A DNA stretch of 64,000 nt from Aquiluna sp. GTDB lineage: Bacteria > Actinomycetota > Actinomycetes > Actinomycetales > Microbacteriaceae. The position numbers were made by a program, and so were the translations under genes. The stretch lies in NCBI GenBank assembly GCA_018402615.1, contig JAGYIH010000002.1:1-64000 (forward strand). Reading direction: 5' to 3'. Of the stretch, positions 1 to 9,270 are shown piece by piece. The notes under the pieces were generated by a model that was given only the letters and a program-made list of their open reading frames with translations, had not been told where the DNA came from and ran no database searches. Every line of letters begins with the position of its first letter. The first letter of the stretch is position 1.

Positions 1-537
1 AAACCTTTCAGTCCAGCTTTCAGCCGCGCTGAATAAAGCTCCTCGCATGGTCGCCCTGGTGTAAGGGGTATCTCGGTATTCACCTGCGGTAACGACATGC
101 GTTGTCACACCTAGTTCGGCCGCCATCTCAGCAACCGTTGGATGAGGTTGCCAGACCAGCGGGTCGGTTCTTTCGTTCCAGCCCACAAGCAGGTTCATAC
201 GCTCGTCGTGCCTTCTATCCCATACCAGGTGTCCAATCAGTCCGTGTTCGCCCGGCCATAAACCGGTCCCAAACGACGCGATGTTTGAGCTGGTGGTTGC
301 GGGGAAAACTGAGTGAGTTATTGTGCCAGCGTTAAGCAGGGACGCAAGCCATGGCGCATGTCCCGCGCGCTGTCTAATTTGTTCAACTCCCAAACCATCG
401 ATCAGCACGACGACTACGCGCGAGGCACTACCGAACTGCATCGGATTTTCAAGGCTTTGGGTAGAGAGAAGCGCTGATTTGAACACGTGTCGAATTGTCC
501 CGAAAGCTTTTGGGAGGGAGGGTAAAGTCGTGCTCAC
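1..537 (-). CDS. Alkaline phosphatase superfamily phosphodiesterase / nucleotide pyrophosphatase (partial, N-terminal part)
   Basis: Reading the minus strand from GTG at 537 gives 179 residues with no stop before the window edge, so the C-terminus is missing. VVVLIDGLG is the first metal-binding Asp block of the alkaline phosphatase/nucleotide pyrophosphatase superfamily. FPATTS is the nucleophile region, and GTGLWPGEHGLIGH is the usual block after it. Members hydrolyse phosphodiester or pyrophosphate bonds using two metal ions; the substrate cannot be told from this fragment. Homologues commonly sit beside topoisomerase IV genes in actinobacteria. The gene is divergent from parC, with 27 bases between the start codons. 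No clear ribosome site precedes the GTG, and an in-frame ATG at 438 is an alternative start. Confidence 0.8.
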   Translation of the reverse strand, partial: MSTTLPSLPKAFGTIRHVFKSALLSTQSLENPMQFGSASRVVVVLIDGLGVEQIRQRAGHAPWLASLLNAGTITHSVFPATTSSNIASFGTGLWPGEHGLIGHLVWDRRHDERMNLLVGWNERTDPLVWQPHPTVAEMAAELGVTTHVVTAGEYRDTPYTRATMRGALFSAAESWTERF

Positions 538-564
538 CACCCAAGTTTGCCACAGCAAGGAACC

Positions 565-2904
565 ATGACCGACAACACCGAGCGAATCGTTGATATCGAT
601 GTCGCTAAAGAAATGCGCGAGTCGTTCTTGGAGTACAGCTACTCCGTCATCTACTCGCGAGCTTTGCCCGACGCACGGGACGGCCTAAAACCAGTTCAGC
701 GTCGAATCGTTTACCAGATGGGAGAGATGGGGCTTCGCCCGGATCGTGGCCACGTCAAGTCCGCCAGGGTAACTGGAGAAGTTATGGGAAAGCTTCATCC
801 GCATGGTGACGGTGCAATCTATGACGCGCTGGTCCGAATGTCACAGTCCTTTAGCCTTCGTGCCCCACTCATTGACGGTCATGGCAATTTTGGCTCGCTA
901 GACGATGGCCCGGCGGCAGCAAGATATACCGAGGCCCGTCTCACCAGGGCTGCCTTGCTGCTTAATGAGTCGCTTGACGAAGATGTAGTTGGTTTCGAAC
1001 CAAACTACGACGCACAGCTGCTGGAACCTACCGTTTTGCCGGCTGCCTTCCCCAATCTTCTGGTTAATGGTGCAAGTGGAATTGCCGTTGGTATGGCAAC
1101 CAACATGCCGCCTCACAACATGCGCGAGGTTGTTGCTGCGCTCCAGGCCCTGATAGCAAAGCCTGAACTTACGCTTGGCGAGATCATGGAGCATATCCCG
1201 GGTCCAGACCTCCCCTCCGGAGCAATAGCGCTGGTGGGCGAGGGCTTGAAGGATGCGTATGAGACCGGACGCGGCAGTTTTCGGATGCGCGCAAAGGTGA
1301 CAGTAGAGACCGTTGGCCCCAGAAGAACGGGTTTGGTTGTCACCGAGTTGCCCTACCTGGTTGGCCCTGAGAGGGTTATCGACAAAATCAGAGATGCGGT
1401 GGGTGCCAAAAAGCTTGAGGGCATCCACAACGTGGTTGATCTGACCGATCGTGATAACGGTTTGCGACTGATTATCGAACTCAAGACTGGTTTTGACCCG
1501 CAATCGGTCACCGATGCTTTATACAGACTGACACCCCTTGAAGAATCATTCGGTGTAAACAACGTTGCTCTGGTGGACGGACGCCCACAGCAAATGCCCC
1601 TGAAGGCGCTTTTGGAGGTCTACCTCAAGCACCGAATCGAAGTGGTAACCAGACGGAGCAAAAACAGACTAGACAAGCGCAGAGCGCGATTGCATCTGCT
1701 GGATGGGCTTCACATTGCGGTACTGAACATCGATGAGGTAATTGAGGTAATACGCAGTTCTGACACTGCGGAAAATGCCAGGGAGCGGCTCAAGAGCGTA
1801 TTCGAGCTCACTGAACTTCAGGCCGATTACATTCTCGAGCTTAGGCTTCGCAGGCTCACCAAGTTCTCCATCATCGAACTCGAGCAAGAGGCTGACGTTC
1901 TTCGCAAAGAGATCGCTGAGTTGGAGAAGTTGCTTAGCTCAGAACCGGCAATCAGGTCTCAGGTCTCTAAAGAACTAGAGCAGGTTGCTATCGAGTACGG
2001 AGACTCCAGGCGGACCCAGCTCATCGATTCCGATGGCATGGTGGTTTCGAGAAAGCCGGTCCAGGTTGTCGAAATACAGGACGAACCAGCGGTTGTTGTC
2101 TATTCACCAATGGGCATGGTTTACAGAACTGCAAAGCCAGGGGCAGCTGACCTGGGCCTTCAAATTCCAACCACCACGCGTGCCGACATAGCTTTTGTAA
2201 CAACTCTGGGCAGAGCTATTCGCGTGCACGTCAGCGATCTACCAAGTTCTAGTTCAAGTCCGATGGGAAATCAGGCCACTGAGTTTCTTGGCCTGACTAA
2301 GGAGCGAGTTTTAGGCATTATGCCGTGGAGTGAGGATGCTCGCTACGCTCTTGGAACTGCTCTCGGAGTGGTAAAGCGTATTTCCGGGCCACTGCCAGAT
2401 CGAGAAGATGTGGAGCTCATCAACCTCAAAGACGGTGATGAACTTATCGGAGTGTCGAAGTGCGAAGAGAACTCAAAGCTTGTGTTCATTTCCAACGAGG
2501 CAAACATTCTGGTCTTTGGGGCCAGCGCTGTTCGTCCCCAGGGACTCCCAGCCACCGGCATGGCGGGCATCAACCTTGGCAATAGCAGGGCGATTTTCTT
2601 CGGTGTGAGTTTTGGTGGCGAGATGGTTATAACAGCTGCGAACAGTGCTCAGTCGCTCGGAGCGACAGATCCTGGCTCCTGCAAGGTAACGTCGCTTTCC
2701 GCTTTTCCCGAAAAGGGGCGGGCGACCCAGGGAGTTCGTTGTCACCGGTTCCTAAAAGGCGAGGACCAGCTGTACTTTGCGGCTTTGGCTCGAGAGGGTG
2801 TAGTTCTGGACCTTGATAGCAAACCCATGTCGATGCCCGAGCTAGATTCGCGGCGTGACGGTAGCGGTAGTCCTGTGGCCAGCTATCTGGGAGCAGCGGT
2901 TTAG
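565..2904 (+). CDS. parC: DNA topoisomerase IV subunit A (ParC/GyrA family)
   Basis: 779-residue type IIA topoisomerase A subunit that cuts and rejoins DNA, working with the B subunit encoded convergently downstream. The N-terminal breakage-reunion domain has [23 protein letters not shown] and [19 protein letters not shown]; the active-site Tyr is about residue 121. In the quinolone-contact region the position matching E. coli GyrA Ser83 is Gly and the Asp87 position is Asp. Beta-pinwheel repeats fill the C-terminal third. I chose ATG 565 because AAGGA lies just upstream; an in-frame start at 547 lacks a ribosome site. Convergence with a ParE-type gene and the position next to the sigma factor favour topoisomerase IV over gyrase, although sequence alone does not fully separate them. 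Its stop overlaps that of parE. Confidence 0.93.
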   Translation: MTDNTERIVDIDVAKEMRESFLEYSYSVIYSRALPDARDGLKPVQRRIVYQMGEMGLRPDRGHVKSARVTGEVMGKLHPHGDGAIYDALVRMSQSFSLRAPLIDGHGNFGSLDDGPAAARYTEARLTRAALLLNESLDEDVVGFEPNYDAQLLEPTVLPAAFPNLLVNGASGIAVGMATNMPPHNMREVVAALQALIAKPELTLGEIMEHIPGPDLPSGAIALVGEGLKDAYETGRGSFRMRAKVTVETVGPRRTGLVVTELPYLVGPERVIDKIRDAVGAKKLEGIHNVVDLTDRDNGLRLIIELKTGFDPQSVTDALYRLTPLEESFGVNNVALVDGRPQQMPLKALLEVYLKHRIEVVTRRSKNRLDKRRARLHLLDGLHIAVLNIDEVIEVIRSSDTAENARERLKSVFELTELQADYILELRLRRLTKFSIIELEQEADVLRKEIAELEKLLSSEPAIRSQVSKELEQVAIEYGDSRRTQLIDSDGMVVSRKPVQVVEIQDEPAVVVYSPMGMVYRTAKPGAADLGLQIPTTTRADIAFVTTLGRAIRVHVSDLPSSSSSPMGNQATEFLGLTKERVLGIMPWSEDARYALGTALGVVKRISGPLPDREDVELINLKDGDELIGVSKCEENSKLVFISNEANILVFGASAVRPQGLPATGMAGINLGNSRAIFFGVSFGGEMVITAANSAQSLGATDPGSCKVTSLSAFPEKGRATQGVRCHRFLKGEDQLYFAALAREGVVLDLDSKPMSMPELDSRRDGSGSPVASYLGAAV

Positions 2905-4984
2905 GCGTCTATTTTTTCCCGATCAAAGCTGTCGGCAGATTCAACGATGAAATCTCTTCTTGGTGCCACTTCATTACCCATAAGTAATTCAAAAACTTCA
3001 GCTGCAGCCTCTGCGTCTGCCGCGGTAATTCTTCTGAGGGTTCGGTTTCTGGGCATCATCGTGGTTTCCGCTAGCTGGTCCGCATCCATTTCTCCAAGGC
3101 CCTTATAGCGCTGAAAGGGTTGCTGATAGCTAGTACCGGACTTATCCAAAGCGGCGAGCAAATCAAACAGTTCTTGTTGAGAATAGGTGTAAACGGCCTC
3201 CTTGGTTCTACCTTTTGAAACCATGACACGGTGCAGTGGTGGAACGGCGGCATAGACCCTTCCGGCCTCCACAAGTGGCCTCATATACCTGAAAAACAGG
3301 GTCAGTAAGAGTGTTCGGATGTGTGCGCCATCAACGTCCGCATCGCTCATCAGAATGATCTTCTCGTATCTCACCTGGCCCAACTCAAAGGTTCTACCGG
3401 AACCCGCTCCCAACACCTGGATGATTGCGGCGCACTCGGCGTTTGAGAGCATGTCCGACAGCGAAGCCTTTTGGACATTCAGTATTTTCCCCCGAATTGG
3501 CAGAAGTGCCTGGAAGGCAGAATCGCGAGCGAGCTTAGCTGTCCCCAGGGCGCTGTCCCCCTCGACTATGAATAGCTCGCTCCCCTTAGTTGCATCTGCT
3601 CTGCAGTCAACGAGCTTGGAGGGTAGCGAGGAGGACTCCAGTGCGTTTTTGCGCCTTTGAGTGTCCTTCAGGGACCTGGCGCTGATTCTTGCTTTTGCCT
3701 CGCTGACAACCTTGTCTAGGAGATTCTCGACTTCCTGTTTTGTTCCTTTGGCCTTACCGAGTAGATAATCGTCGAACCACTTCGCCACCGCGTTGGACAC
3801 CAAGGCCTTGATTGCCGGTGTTCCAAGGACCTCCTTAGTTTGACCCTCGAATTGAGGTTCGGGGAAACTGACAGAAACAACTGCGGTAAGGCCCGTCATA
3901 ACATCGTCACGCTCAATTTTCAGACCCGTTGCTTTTAGCTTGCGAGCATTAGTTTCAATTACCGACCTGAAAGCCTTCAAAAGTCCCTGCTCGAATCCAG
4001 ACAGATGAGTGCCGCCCTTTGGAGTCGAGATTATGTTCACAAAACTGCGGACATCGGTGTCAAAGCCCGTTCCCCACCTCAAGGAAATATCGATTCTGCA
4101 TTCTCTTTCAAGTTCCTTTGAGACCATCGCGCTCTCATCTTGATCTAAGACTGGAACTGTTTCTTTGAATTGCGCTTGAGTTTGGATTCGATGGGTCTGA
4201 GTAAGCGGGCTGTCTTTGGATAGGAATTGCACGTAGGCGGATGTTCCACCATCATATTTATAGACCTCCGTCTCCCCATCATGGCTATTGATGCTGAGTC
4301 AAGGCCCGGAACTAAAAATGCTGTTTGCCTCAAACGCGCTGAGATCTCTGCCGGGGAGAAGACCGCGGTGGACTCAAAGATTTGCGGGTCAGGCCAGTAC
4401 CGAACTCTGGTTCCAGAGATCCCCTTGGGTATCTTTCCCGACACTTTTAACTCACTGTTGTCGATGAACGGCGTAAATGCTGCTAGGGGTCCTGATCCGT
4501 CAAAAACTCCAGGCTCGCCACGACGAAAGCTCATCGAATGGGTTTTTCCATTGCGGTCTACTTCAACATCCAACCGCGCACTAAGTGCATTTACAACAGA
4601 TGCCCCAACGCCGTGCAGTCCTCCGGACGCACCATATGAACCGCCTCCAAACTTTCCTCCGGCGTGGAGCTTGGTAAAGACAACCTCGACACCGCTGAGG
4701 CCGGTTCTGGGTTCAATGTCAACGGGAATACCTCTGCCATCGTCCGAAACCGATAGCGATCCGTCCTCGTGCGAAGAAACTGCAATCCTCTGACCGTGTC
4801 CAGCAAGTGCCTCATCGACCGAATTATCTATGATCTCCCAGAGGCAATGCATCAGCCCCCTGGCGTCTGTTGATCCGATGTACATGCCGGGGCGTTTACG
4901 AACCGCCTCCAGTCCTTCGAGGACGGAAAGGTGTCTTGCGTTGTAATCGGTCACGACCAGAACACTAGCCAGCTCAACTGACAA
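2901..4984 (-). pseudogene. parE: DNA topoisomerase IV subunit B, interrupted by a one-base frameshift
   Basis: ATPase subunit of topoisomerase IV. The N-terminal part (4984 to about 4298) carries the GHKL motifs EIIDNSVDEALAGH, DDGRGIPVDI and GGLHGVGASVVNALS. The C-terminal part (about 4297 to 2901) carries the TOPRIM motifs FIVEGDSALG and LMSDADVDGAHIRTLLL and the end KGLGEMDADQL. The two halves lie in different frames and join cleanly if one base is restored near 4297-4299 (gagtc to gaggtc on the plus strand), giving VPGLDLSINSHDGETEV. With that base the gene is about 694 residues, normal for the family. A sequencing error or a real mutation fits; programmed slippage does not, as no slippery heptamer is placed correctly. 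The start is uncertain: TTG 4984 or GTG 4954, the second matching the usual ParE N-terminus better. Confidence 0.9.
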
Positions 4985-5047
4985 TTACTTATTGCCACTT
5001 CGCAGTTAGCGAAACAGAGCCGAAATTGGAATTAGTTTGCCAACTTC

Positions 5048-5263
5048 ATGCTTAGATACAGACAAATGGAAGATATCAGAGAAGTAGAAAAGCTAGTCGC
5101 CAATGACCGCTGTGACGTTTGTGGCGCACAGGCCTACATTCGAGTTCAGCTCGATAGTGGAGAGTTGTTGTTTTGCGCCCACCATGGCAATGCCAACAAA
5201 AGCAAGCTACAGCCTCTGATTGTGAACTGGCACGACCAGACCCAGGACCTCAGCCAAAGGTAA
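5048..5263 (+). CDS. DUF7455-type small zinc-binding protein
   Basis: 71-residue protein of unknown function. The core CDVCGAQAYIRV, followed by LLFCAHHGN, gives a CxxC plus CxxH pattern that probably binds one metal ion. Small proteins with this layout are routinely found beside parE and the principal sigma factor in actinobacteria, and the location fits. The gene is divergent from parE, and its end overlaps the convergent gatD-like gene by 14 bases. No ribosome site precedes ATG 5048. A TAGTTT hexamer nine bases upstream could make the message leaderless. ATG 5066 is a less likely start. Confidence 0.82.
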   Translation: MLRYRQMEDIREVEKLVANDRCDVCGAQAYIRVQLDSGELLFCAHHGNANKSKLQPLIVNWHDQTQDLSQR

Positions 5264-5801
5264 GGTTTCGCCTAACCTCGGACACCAGGTCCCAATAGGA
5301 ATTTTCCAACCTAATCTCTAGCTCCATTTCTCTTGCAAGAAGTTTCAGCAGATCGGGATTCTTCGCCAGAATTGGCCCGAACATAAGGGTTCCAATAAAC
5401 CCACCCTTCACGAATAGTTCAGAGCCAACTACCTCAGAATTGCGATAACCGACTACTTCAAAAGCTTCGTGCATTAGCTTCACAAAGCCGCTAAATCTGT
5501 TCCCCTTTACAAGATCGGGCAACAACTCACTTCTTTTCGCGAAAAACTCGTAGCTGCTGCCAACAAGCAGTGTGGGGTCGCCATTTTGCAGTCGCTTTTC
5601 AATAATCGGCACAAGCTCAAGCAGTTCGTTCTCAAACTCTCTGAGTGCCGCCCTTGAAGCATCTCCCACTAGCAACAGATCGGCCATGGGATCACTCGTA
5701 AAAGTCAAATCGGCACCTGTTGCATATTTGAGAACTTCCAGATTGCCCTGATCACCATTGAAATTGAAGTACTCAGGTCGATAACTGAAGACGCTTGTCA
5801 C
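5250..5801 (-). CDS. GatD-like glutamine amidotransferase homologue lacking catalytic residues
   Basis: 183 residues, against about 240 for typical GatD, the glutaminase subunit that feeds ammonia to MurT during amidation of lipid II D-glutamate. Homology shows in FNFNGDQGNLEVL (family LNLYSDxGN), LLLVGDASR (family FIGGGSDR), KGNRFSGF, VVGYRN and GTLMFGPILAKNP (family GTYLHGPILPKN). The nucleophile motif CGGYQ reads GSSYE here, so the catalytic Cys is Gly. The motif with the catalytic His reads LMFGP, so His is Phe. Classical glutaminase activity is therefore not expected. The start is GTG 5801, overlapping the murT-like stop by four bases (GTGA), which suggests coupled translation. The frame is intact and the fold motifs are kept, so it is probably functional in some other way, perhaps structural. 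Confidence 0.85.
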   Translation of the reverse strand: MTSVFSYRPEYFNFNGDQGNLEVLKYATGADLTFTSDPMADLLLVGDASRAALREFENELLELVPIIEKRLQNGDPTLLVGSSYEFFAKRSELLPDLVKGNRFSGFVKLMHEAFEVVGYRNSEVVGSELFVKGGFIGTLMFGPILAKNPDLLKLLAREMELEIRLENSYWDLVSEVRRNLTFG

Positions 5802-7006
5802 TTTGCCACCTTTGTGTATCGGCGAAACCGTCGCATCGCATCGGCCGAAAATAGAATTGTCGGCCGCTGACCGGGCAGTGCGAAAAACCTGTCAGTGGCA
5901 GCACTGACATCTGAAATAACCTCGTCAACTTCTACCCCGGCGACTTTGAGCCTGAGCGCAAGTTCGGCTGCGTTGAAGCCCGCGACTATCTGAACTTTCC
6001 TGAGTGCCGAAAAATCTACGGTCCATAACCAGCTCGGATCGTGAATGTCTCTGCCAGCCATCAGCATTAGTGGTTCCTCTTCGCCGGTTAGTTCCGAAAG
6101 GTTCAGTTGAAAGCTGGTTGGGTTTTGAACAAGCCTCAGATTTACGATTCGATTCTGAATTTCTACCAGCTCATTTCTTGCAAACACGCCTTCATTGCTG
6201 GCAAAGACCCCGGCAACCACCGATTCCTTTAGTTCAATCAGGTCTCTGGCCGCGCAATAGGCTGCGGCAAGATTAAGTGCAAGCTCAATTGACGTTGCGG
6301 GAGTATCGAAGGTTTTGCCATCAGCAGTGAGTTGCAGCACTGTTCCGACCTTTACTTGAACCGAGCTTGGAATTGCTGGGTGATCGCCAAAGTTCAGTGC
6401 GTACTTTGGGAGGCTAGTATCCGATGGCAATTCGCCACCAATACCAAAGCCTGAAACACGGGCGTGATTTTGAGCTATTTGACACAGATTTGGATCGTCC
6501 GCGTTCACGACCAAGCTAGCCGCCTGCAGCGCGACCATGCTCAGCTTTTGCGAAACCAACTCAGGATCTACAAAGCGGTCCAGCTGATCTGAAAGAACGT
6601 TGGTCAAAACGACGAGTCTGATCGGAACCTGATCACTGACAGCTGGGCCGTGACCCTCATCCAATTCGAGCACTGCAATGTCGTAATTAAGGTTTCCAGT
6701 CATGCTGGACTCTTTCAGCACGGCCGCAAACAGCCCCTGCTTAATGTTTGCTGTTGAGGGGTTCGTAAAGACCCTGATTCCATGCGCCTCAAGCAATTTT
6801 ACAAGATAGTGAGTTGTGCTGGACTTTCCCGCTGAGCCGCTTATGACTACAACGCCCATGGGTAGTTTCGAAAGCGAGTGTCTTATAAGTCCTGGATCAA
6901 TCTTTGAGGCGATAAGGCCTGGAAATGCAGATCCACCGCCCCTTCTGATCAGGCGAAGCGAATACCTCAGCAGCTTGCCGATGGCAACCGCAAAGATTCT
7001 CTGCAT
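5798..7006 (-). CDS. MurT-like Mur ligase family protein without zinc ribbon
   Basis: 402-residue Mur ligase homologue of the MurT type, paired with the GatD-like gene. MurT activates the alpha-carboxyl of D-Glu in lipid II with ATP. Visible motifs are the P-loop SGSAGKSSTTHYL, the acidic ELDEGHGP, NVLSDQLDRF and VNADDPN of the central domain, and a MurT C-terminal (DUF1727) domain with DPSWLWTVDF and NAAELALRLKVAGVEV. Two features of canonical MurT are absent: the four-Cys zinc ribbon after NADDP, and the Asp in the WDxDF motif (here Thr). ATP-dependent acyl-phosphate chemistry should remain possible. I chose ATG 7006, four bases after the sigma factor stop; longer readings would overlap that gene. 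Confidence 0.85.
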   Translation of the reverse strand: MQRIFAVAIGKLLRYSLRLIRRGGGSAFPGLIASKIDPGLIRHSLSKLPMGVVVISGSAGKSSTTHYLVKLLEAHGIRVFTNPSTANIKQGLFAAVLKESSMTGNLNYDIAVLELDEGHGPAVSDQVPIRLVVLTNVLSDQLDRFVDPELVSQKLSMVALQAASLVVNADDPNLCQIAQNHARVSGFGIGGELPSDTSLPKYALNFGDHPAIPSSVQVKVGTVLQLTADGKTFDTPATSIELALNLAAAYCAARDLIELKESVVAGVFASNEGVFARNELVEIQNRIVNLRLVQNPTSFQLNLSELTGEEEPLMLMAGRDIHDPSWLWTVDFSALRKVQIVAGFNAAELALRLKVAGVEVDEVISDVSAATDRFFALPGQRPTILFSADAMRRFRRYTKVAK

Positions 7007-7010
7007 GTGT

Positions 7011-8138
7011 TTAGTTGTCCAGGTAGTCCCGGAGCAACTGGGAACGCGATGGGTGGCGCAGCTTGGACATCGTCTTGGATTCGATCTGTCGAATGCGCTC
7101 GCGAGTAACGCCAAACTTTTCACCAATCTGGTCAAGCGTCATCTGCACGCCGTCTCCCAAGCCGAAGCGAGACTTAATGACTCCAGCCTCTCTTGGGTGC
7201 AGTGATTCCAAAACTCGATCTAGCTCCTGTTGCAGCATTGTGAACCCCACCGCATCCGCTGGCACTACAGCCTCGGTGTCCTCAATAAGATCGCCAAACT
7301 CGCTGTCACCATCTTCGCCAAGCGGTGTCGAGAGAGAGATTGGCTCGCGGCCATACTTCTGAACCTCTACAACCTTCTCAGGGGTCATGTCTAGTTCGGC
7401 TGCAAGTTCTTCTGGAGTTGGTTCGCGGCCCAGGTCTTGCAGCAGCTGGCGCTGGACGCGAGCAAGTTTGTTGATGACCTCAACCATGTGCACCGGGATA
7501 CGAATGGTTCTTGCCTGGTCGGCCATGGCCCTGGTGATTGCCTGTCGGATCCACCAGGTTGCATAGGTGGAAAACTTATAGCCCTTGGTGTAATCAAACT
7601 TCTCAACAGCTCTAATCAGGCCCAGGTTTCCCTCTTGGATTAGGTCTAAGAACTGCATTCCCCTGCCGGTATATCGCTTGGCAAGAGAGACCACAAGTCT
7701 CAGGTTTGCCTCCAATAGGTGTGACTTGGCGCGCTGGCCGTCCTTGACAACCCAGTTCAAATCACGCTTGTCTGCCGGGGAGAGTTTTGTTTCGTTGGCT
7801 AGCTTTTCTTCCGCGAATAATCCTGCTTCGATTCGCTTGGCTAGTTCGACCTCGAGCTCCGCGTTCAGCAGGGCTACTTTTCCAATTTGCTTCAGGTAAT
7901 CCTTGACCGGATCTGCTGTCGCACCGCTAATCGTGAGGTTCTGAACTGGGATGTCGTCTTCATCGTCCTTGATTACAAGCGCGTCTGATGGAAGTTGAAT
8001 GCTCTCGGTGATTGGCTCGGAATCATCCACTTCGACGATTTTGGCCTCATCCACGGTAGAGATGTCAACGGCCTCCTGGGCTTCAGCCACAATCAGCTCT
8101 ACGGAATCATCCTCATCTTCAACGTCGTCCAGTTCCAC
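7011..8138 (-). CDS. sigA: Principal RNA polymerase sigma factor (SigA/HrdB type)
   Basis: Housekeeping sigma-70 factor. The order is an acidic N-terminal stretch, region 1.2 ([16 protein letters not shown]), region 2 ([36 protein letters not shown]), region 3 ([13 protein letters not shown]) and region 4 ([20 protein letters not shown]). The 375 residues from GTG 8138 already include everything essential. AAGG eight bases before that GTG could be its ribosome site. The same frame stays open upstream to about 8237 and encodes a Lys/Ala-rich stretch typical of actinobacterial SigA N-termini, but it has no ATG, GTG or TTG. A strong AAGGAAAG site at 8213-8220 faces ATC codons. The true start may therefore lie near 8207. 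Confidence 0.95.
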   Translation of the reverse strand: MELDDVEDEDDSVELIVAEAQEAVDISTVDEAKIVEVDDSEPITESIQLPSDALVIKDDEDDIPVQNLTISGATADPVKDYLKQIGKVALLNAELEVELAKRIEAGLFAEEKLANETKLSPADKRDLNWVVKDGQRAKSHLLEANLRLVVSLAKRYTGRGMQFLDLIQEGNLGLIRAVEKFDYTKGYKFSTYATWWIRQAITRAMADQARTIRIPVHMVEVINKLARVQRQLLQDLGREPTPEELAAELDMTPEKVVEVQKYGREPISLSTPLGEDGDSEFGDLIEDTEAVVPADAVGFTMLQQELDRVLESLHPREAGVIKSRFGLGDGVQMTLDQIGEKFGVTRERIRQIESKTMSKLRHPSRSQLLRDYLDN

Positions 8139-8236
8139 CGCTGCGACCTTTTTGGCGCGCGGCTTAGCTGCGGTTGACTTGGCTTTCGCCTTAGAGACAG
8201 TTGCGATGATTTCTTTCCTTGCGTCGGGCAGACTTT

Positions 8237-8279
8237 AAACCCTTGTCAAGTCCGAAAAAGACCTAAAAGGGTTTGTATA
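8237..8279 (-). promoter_or_regulatory. Inverted repeat and candidate promoter upstream of the sigma factor gene
   Basis: Perfect 8-base arms AAACCCTT (8237-8244) and AAGGGTTT (8267-8274) enclose 22 bases. Read on the minus strand, a TATACA hexamer (8279-8274) sits directly before the repeat, and TTGACA lies inside it. The repeat could be a 5' leader hairpin if TATACA is the -10 box, or an operator. No mapped start is available, so the role is open. Confidence 0.4.
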
Positions 8280-8331
8280 AGTATGCCACTCATTTGTTGA
8301 GTACAGGGTGAAAAGCAAGATTTAGCCGAGA

Positions 8332-9237
8332 TTATTCCCCGTCGTCGCGCATCTTTCGCATGGTTGTTAGGTACTGCTCGAGTTCCTCTGCGAGATCGTC
8401 AGCTGATAGTGGGGTCCCGGTTGGTTTTCCTATCGGCGCCCGAGATGGACCAGATTCCCCAGATGCGTAGCCCTGTTCGAGAGTTTGTACCAGTTTTGCC
8501 AGCTCGGCATTTTCTTCAACCTGCGCCGAGACTTTCTCATCGAATTTGGATGCACGCTCGCGGATCTCATCTGTTGGAAAGACCAAACCAGTCGCAGCTG
8601 TGATCAACTCCACGCCACTGAGAGCGGCACGTGGGACCTCATTATCCGCAAGGTAGTGCGGAACCAGCAATACAAATCCGGCGGTTGCAAGACCGTGTTG
8701 AGATAGTCGAAATTCTAGAAGGTGAATAACGTTCCCCGGAACTTGAGTCTGCGGCTTCCACTCCGAGAATCGCTCAATCATGTCGCTACGATTGCCACTC
8801 ACTGTTACCCCAACAGGCCTGGTGTGTGGAATTGGAAACGGAATCGAATGAACCCAGGTGAAACTCTTAACCTCTAGAAGCTGGACCAGATCAACAATGT
8901 CCTCGGCGAATGCCTCCCAGCGCATGTCGGGTTCATATCCCTCGAGGAATAAAAATGGTTGGTCCGCCTCATCCCTAACCAGATAGACGGCCAGGGTTTG
9001 GGGTTCGTAAGACTCAATGTGGTCCTTCTCAAAAAAGAGCGTGGGACGTCGACTGCGGTAATCAAGCAGTTCATCATTGTCAAACTTCAATAGAAGCTCG
9101 TTATCCAAATTGGCGAAGAAGTGCTCCGAAATCTGACCGATTGTAGATCCGGAATCACTGAAACCCGAAAGCATTGCGACAAGAGGCAACCCCTTTGCTG
9201 ACTCGAGGTCACCAAGAATGCGATAAAGCTTGCCCAT
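8332..9237 (-). CDS. PAC2 family protein
   Basis: 301-residue member of the PAC2 family, related to eukaryotic proteasome assembly chaperones and common in actinobacteria; its bacterial role is unknown. Family features are MLSGFSDSGSTIGQI near the N-terminus, FLFLEGYEPDMRWEAF, and HSIPFPIPHTRPVGVT in the middle. The last 70 residues are charged and probably helical (EKVSAQVEENAELAKLVQTL). The gene lies upstream of the sigma factor and is divergent from pepA across only 33 bases. It has no ribosome site; TAGTAT six bases before the ATG suggests a leaderless message. Confidence 0.88.
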   Translation of the reverse strand: MGKLYRILGDLESAKGLPLVAMLSGFSDSGSTIGQISEHFFANLDNELLLKFDNDELLDYRSRRPTLFFEKDHIESYEPQTLAVYLVRDEADQPFLFLEGYEPDMRWEAFAEDIVDLVQLLEVKSFTWVHSIPFPIPHTRPVGVTVSGNRSDMIERFSEWKPQTQVPGNVIHLLEFRLSQHGLATAGFVLLVPHYLADNEVPRAALSGVELITAATGLVFPTDEIRERASKFDEKVSAQVEENAELAKLVQTLEQGYASGESGPSRAPIGKPTGTPLSADDLAEELEQYLTTMRKMRDDGE

Positions 9238-9243
9238 AGGCCG

Positions 9244-9249
9244 ATACTA
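9244..9249 (-). promoter_or_regulatory. -10 box of probable leaderless promoter for the PAC2 gene
   Basis: TAGTAT on the minus strand ends six bases before ATG 9237. It shares a 33-base divergent spacer with the pepA box, so the two promoters must overlap and may compete. Confidence 0.55.
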
Positions 9250-9256
9250 ACCCACC

Positions 9257-9262
9257 TAGAAT
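9257..9262 (+). promoter_or_regulatory. -10 box of probable leaderless promoter for pepA
   Basis: TAGAAT lies eight bases before ATG 9271, and no Shine-Dalgarno sequence is present. The spacing would place the transcription start at or next to the start codon. Confidence 0.55.
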
Positions 9263-9270
9263 CAAGTTTT

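Noticed and set aside
4297..4325. Programmed -1 frameshift in parE
   Set aside because: The nearest slippery-like site, ATTTTTA, does not fit X XXY YYZ, and a slip there meets TGA within five codons, before the second half begins.
4227..4793. 188-codon plus-strand ORF opposite parE
   Set aside because: It is the mirror of the GHKL domain coding strand and its translation has no family features; the minus strand carries clear ParE motifs.
5798..7135. MurT start at 7135 with a Cys-rich N-terminus (CPSC)
   Set aside because: That stretch is antisense-free but overlaps the coding end of the sigma factor; ATG 7006 right after its stop gives the usual MurT N-terminus, so the CPSC pair is not a zinc site.
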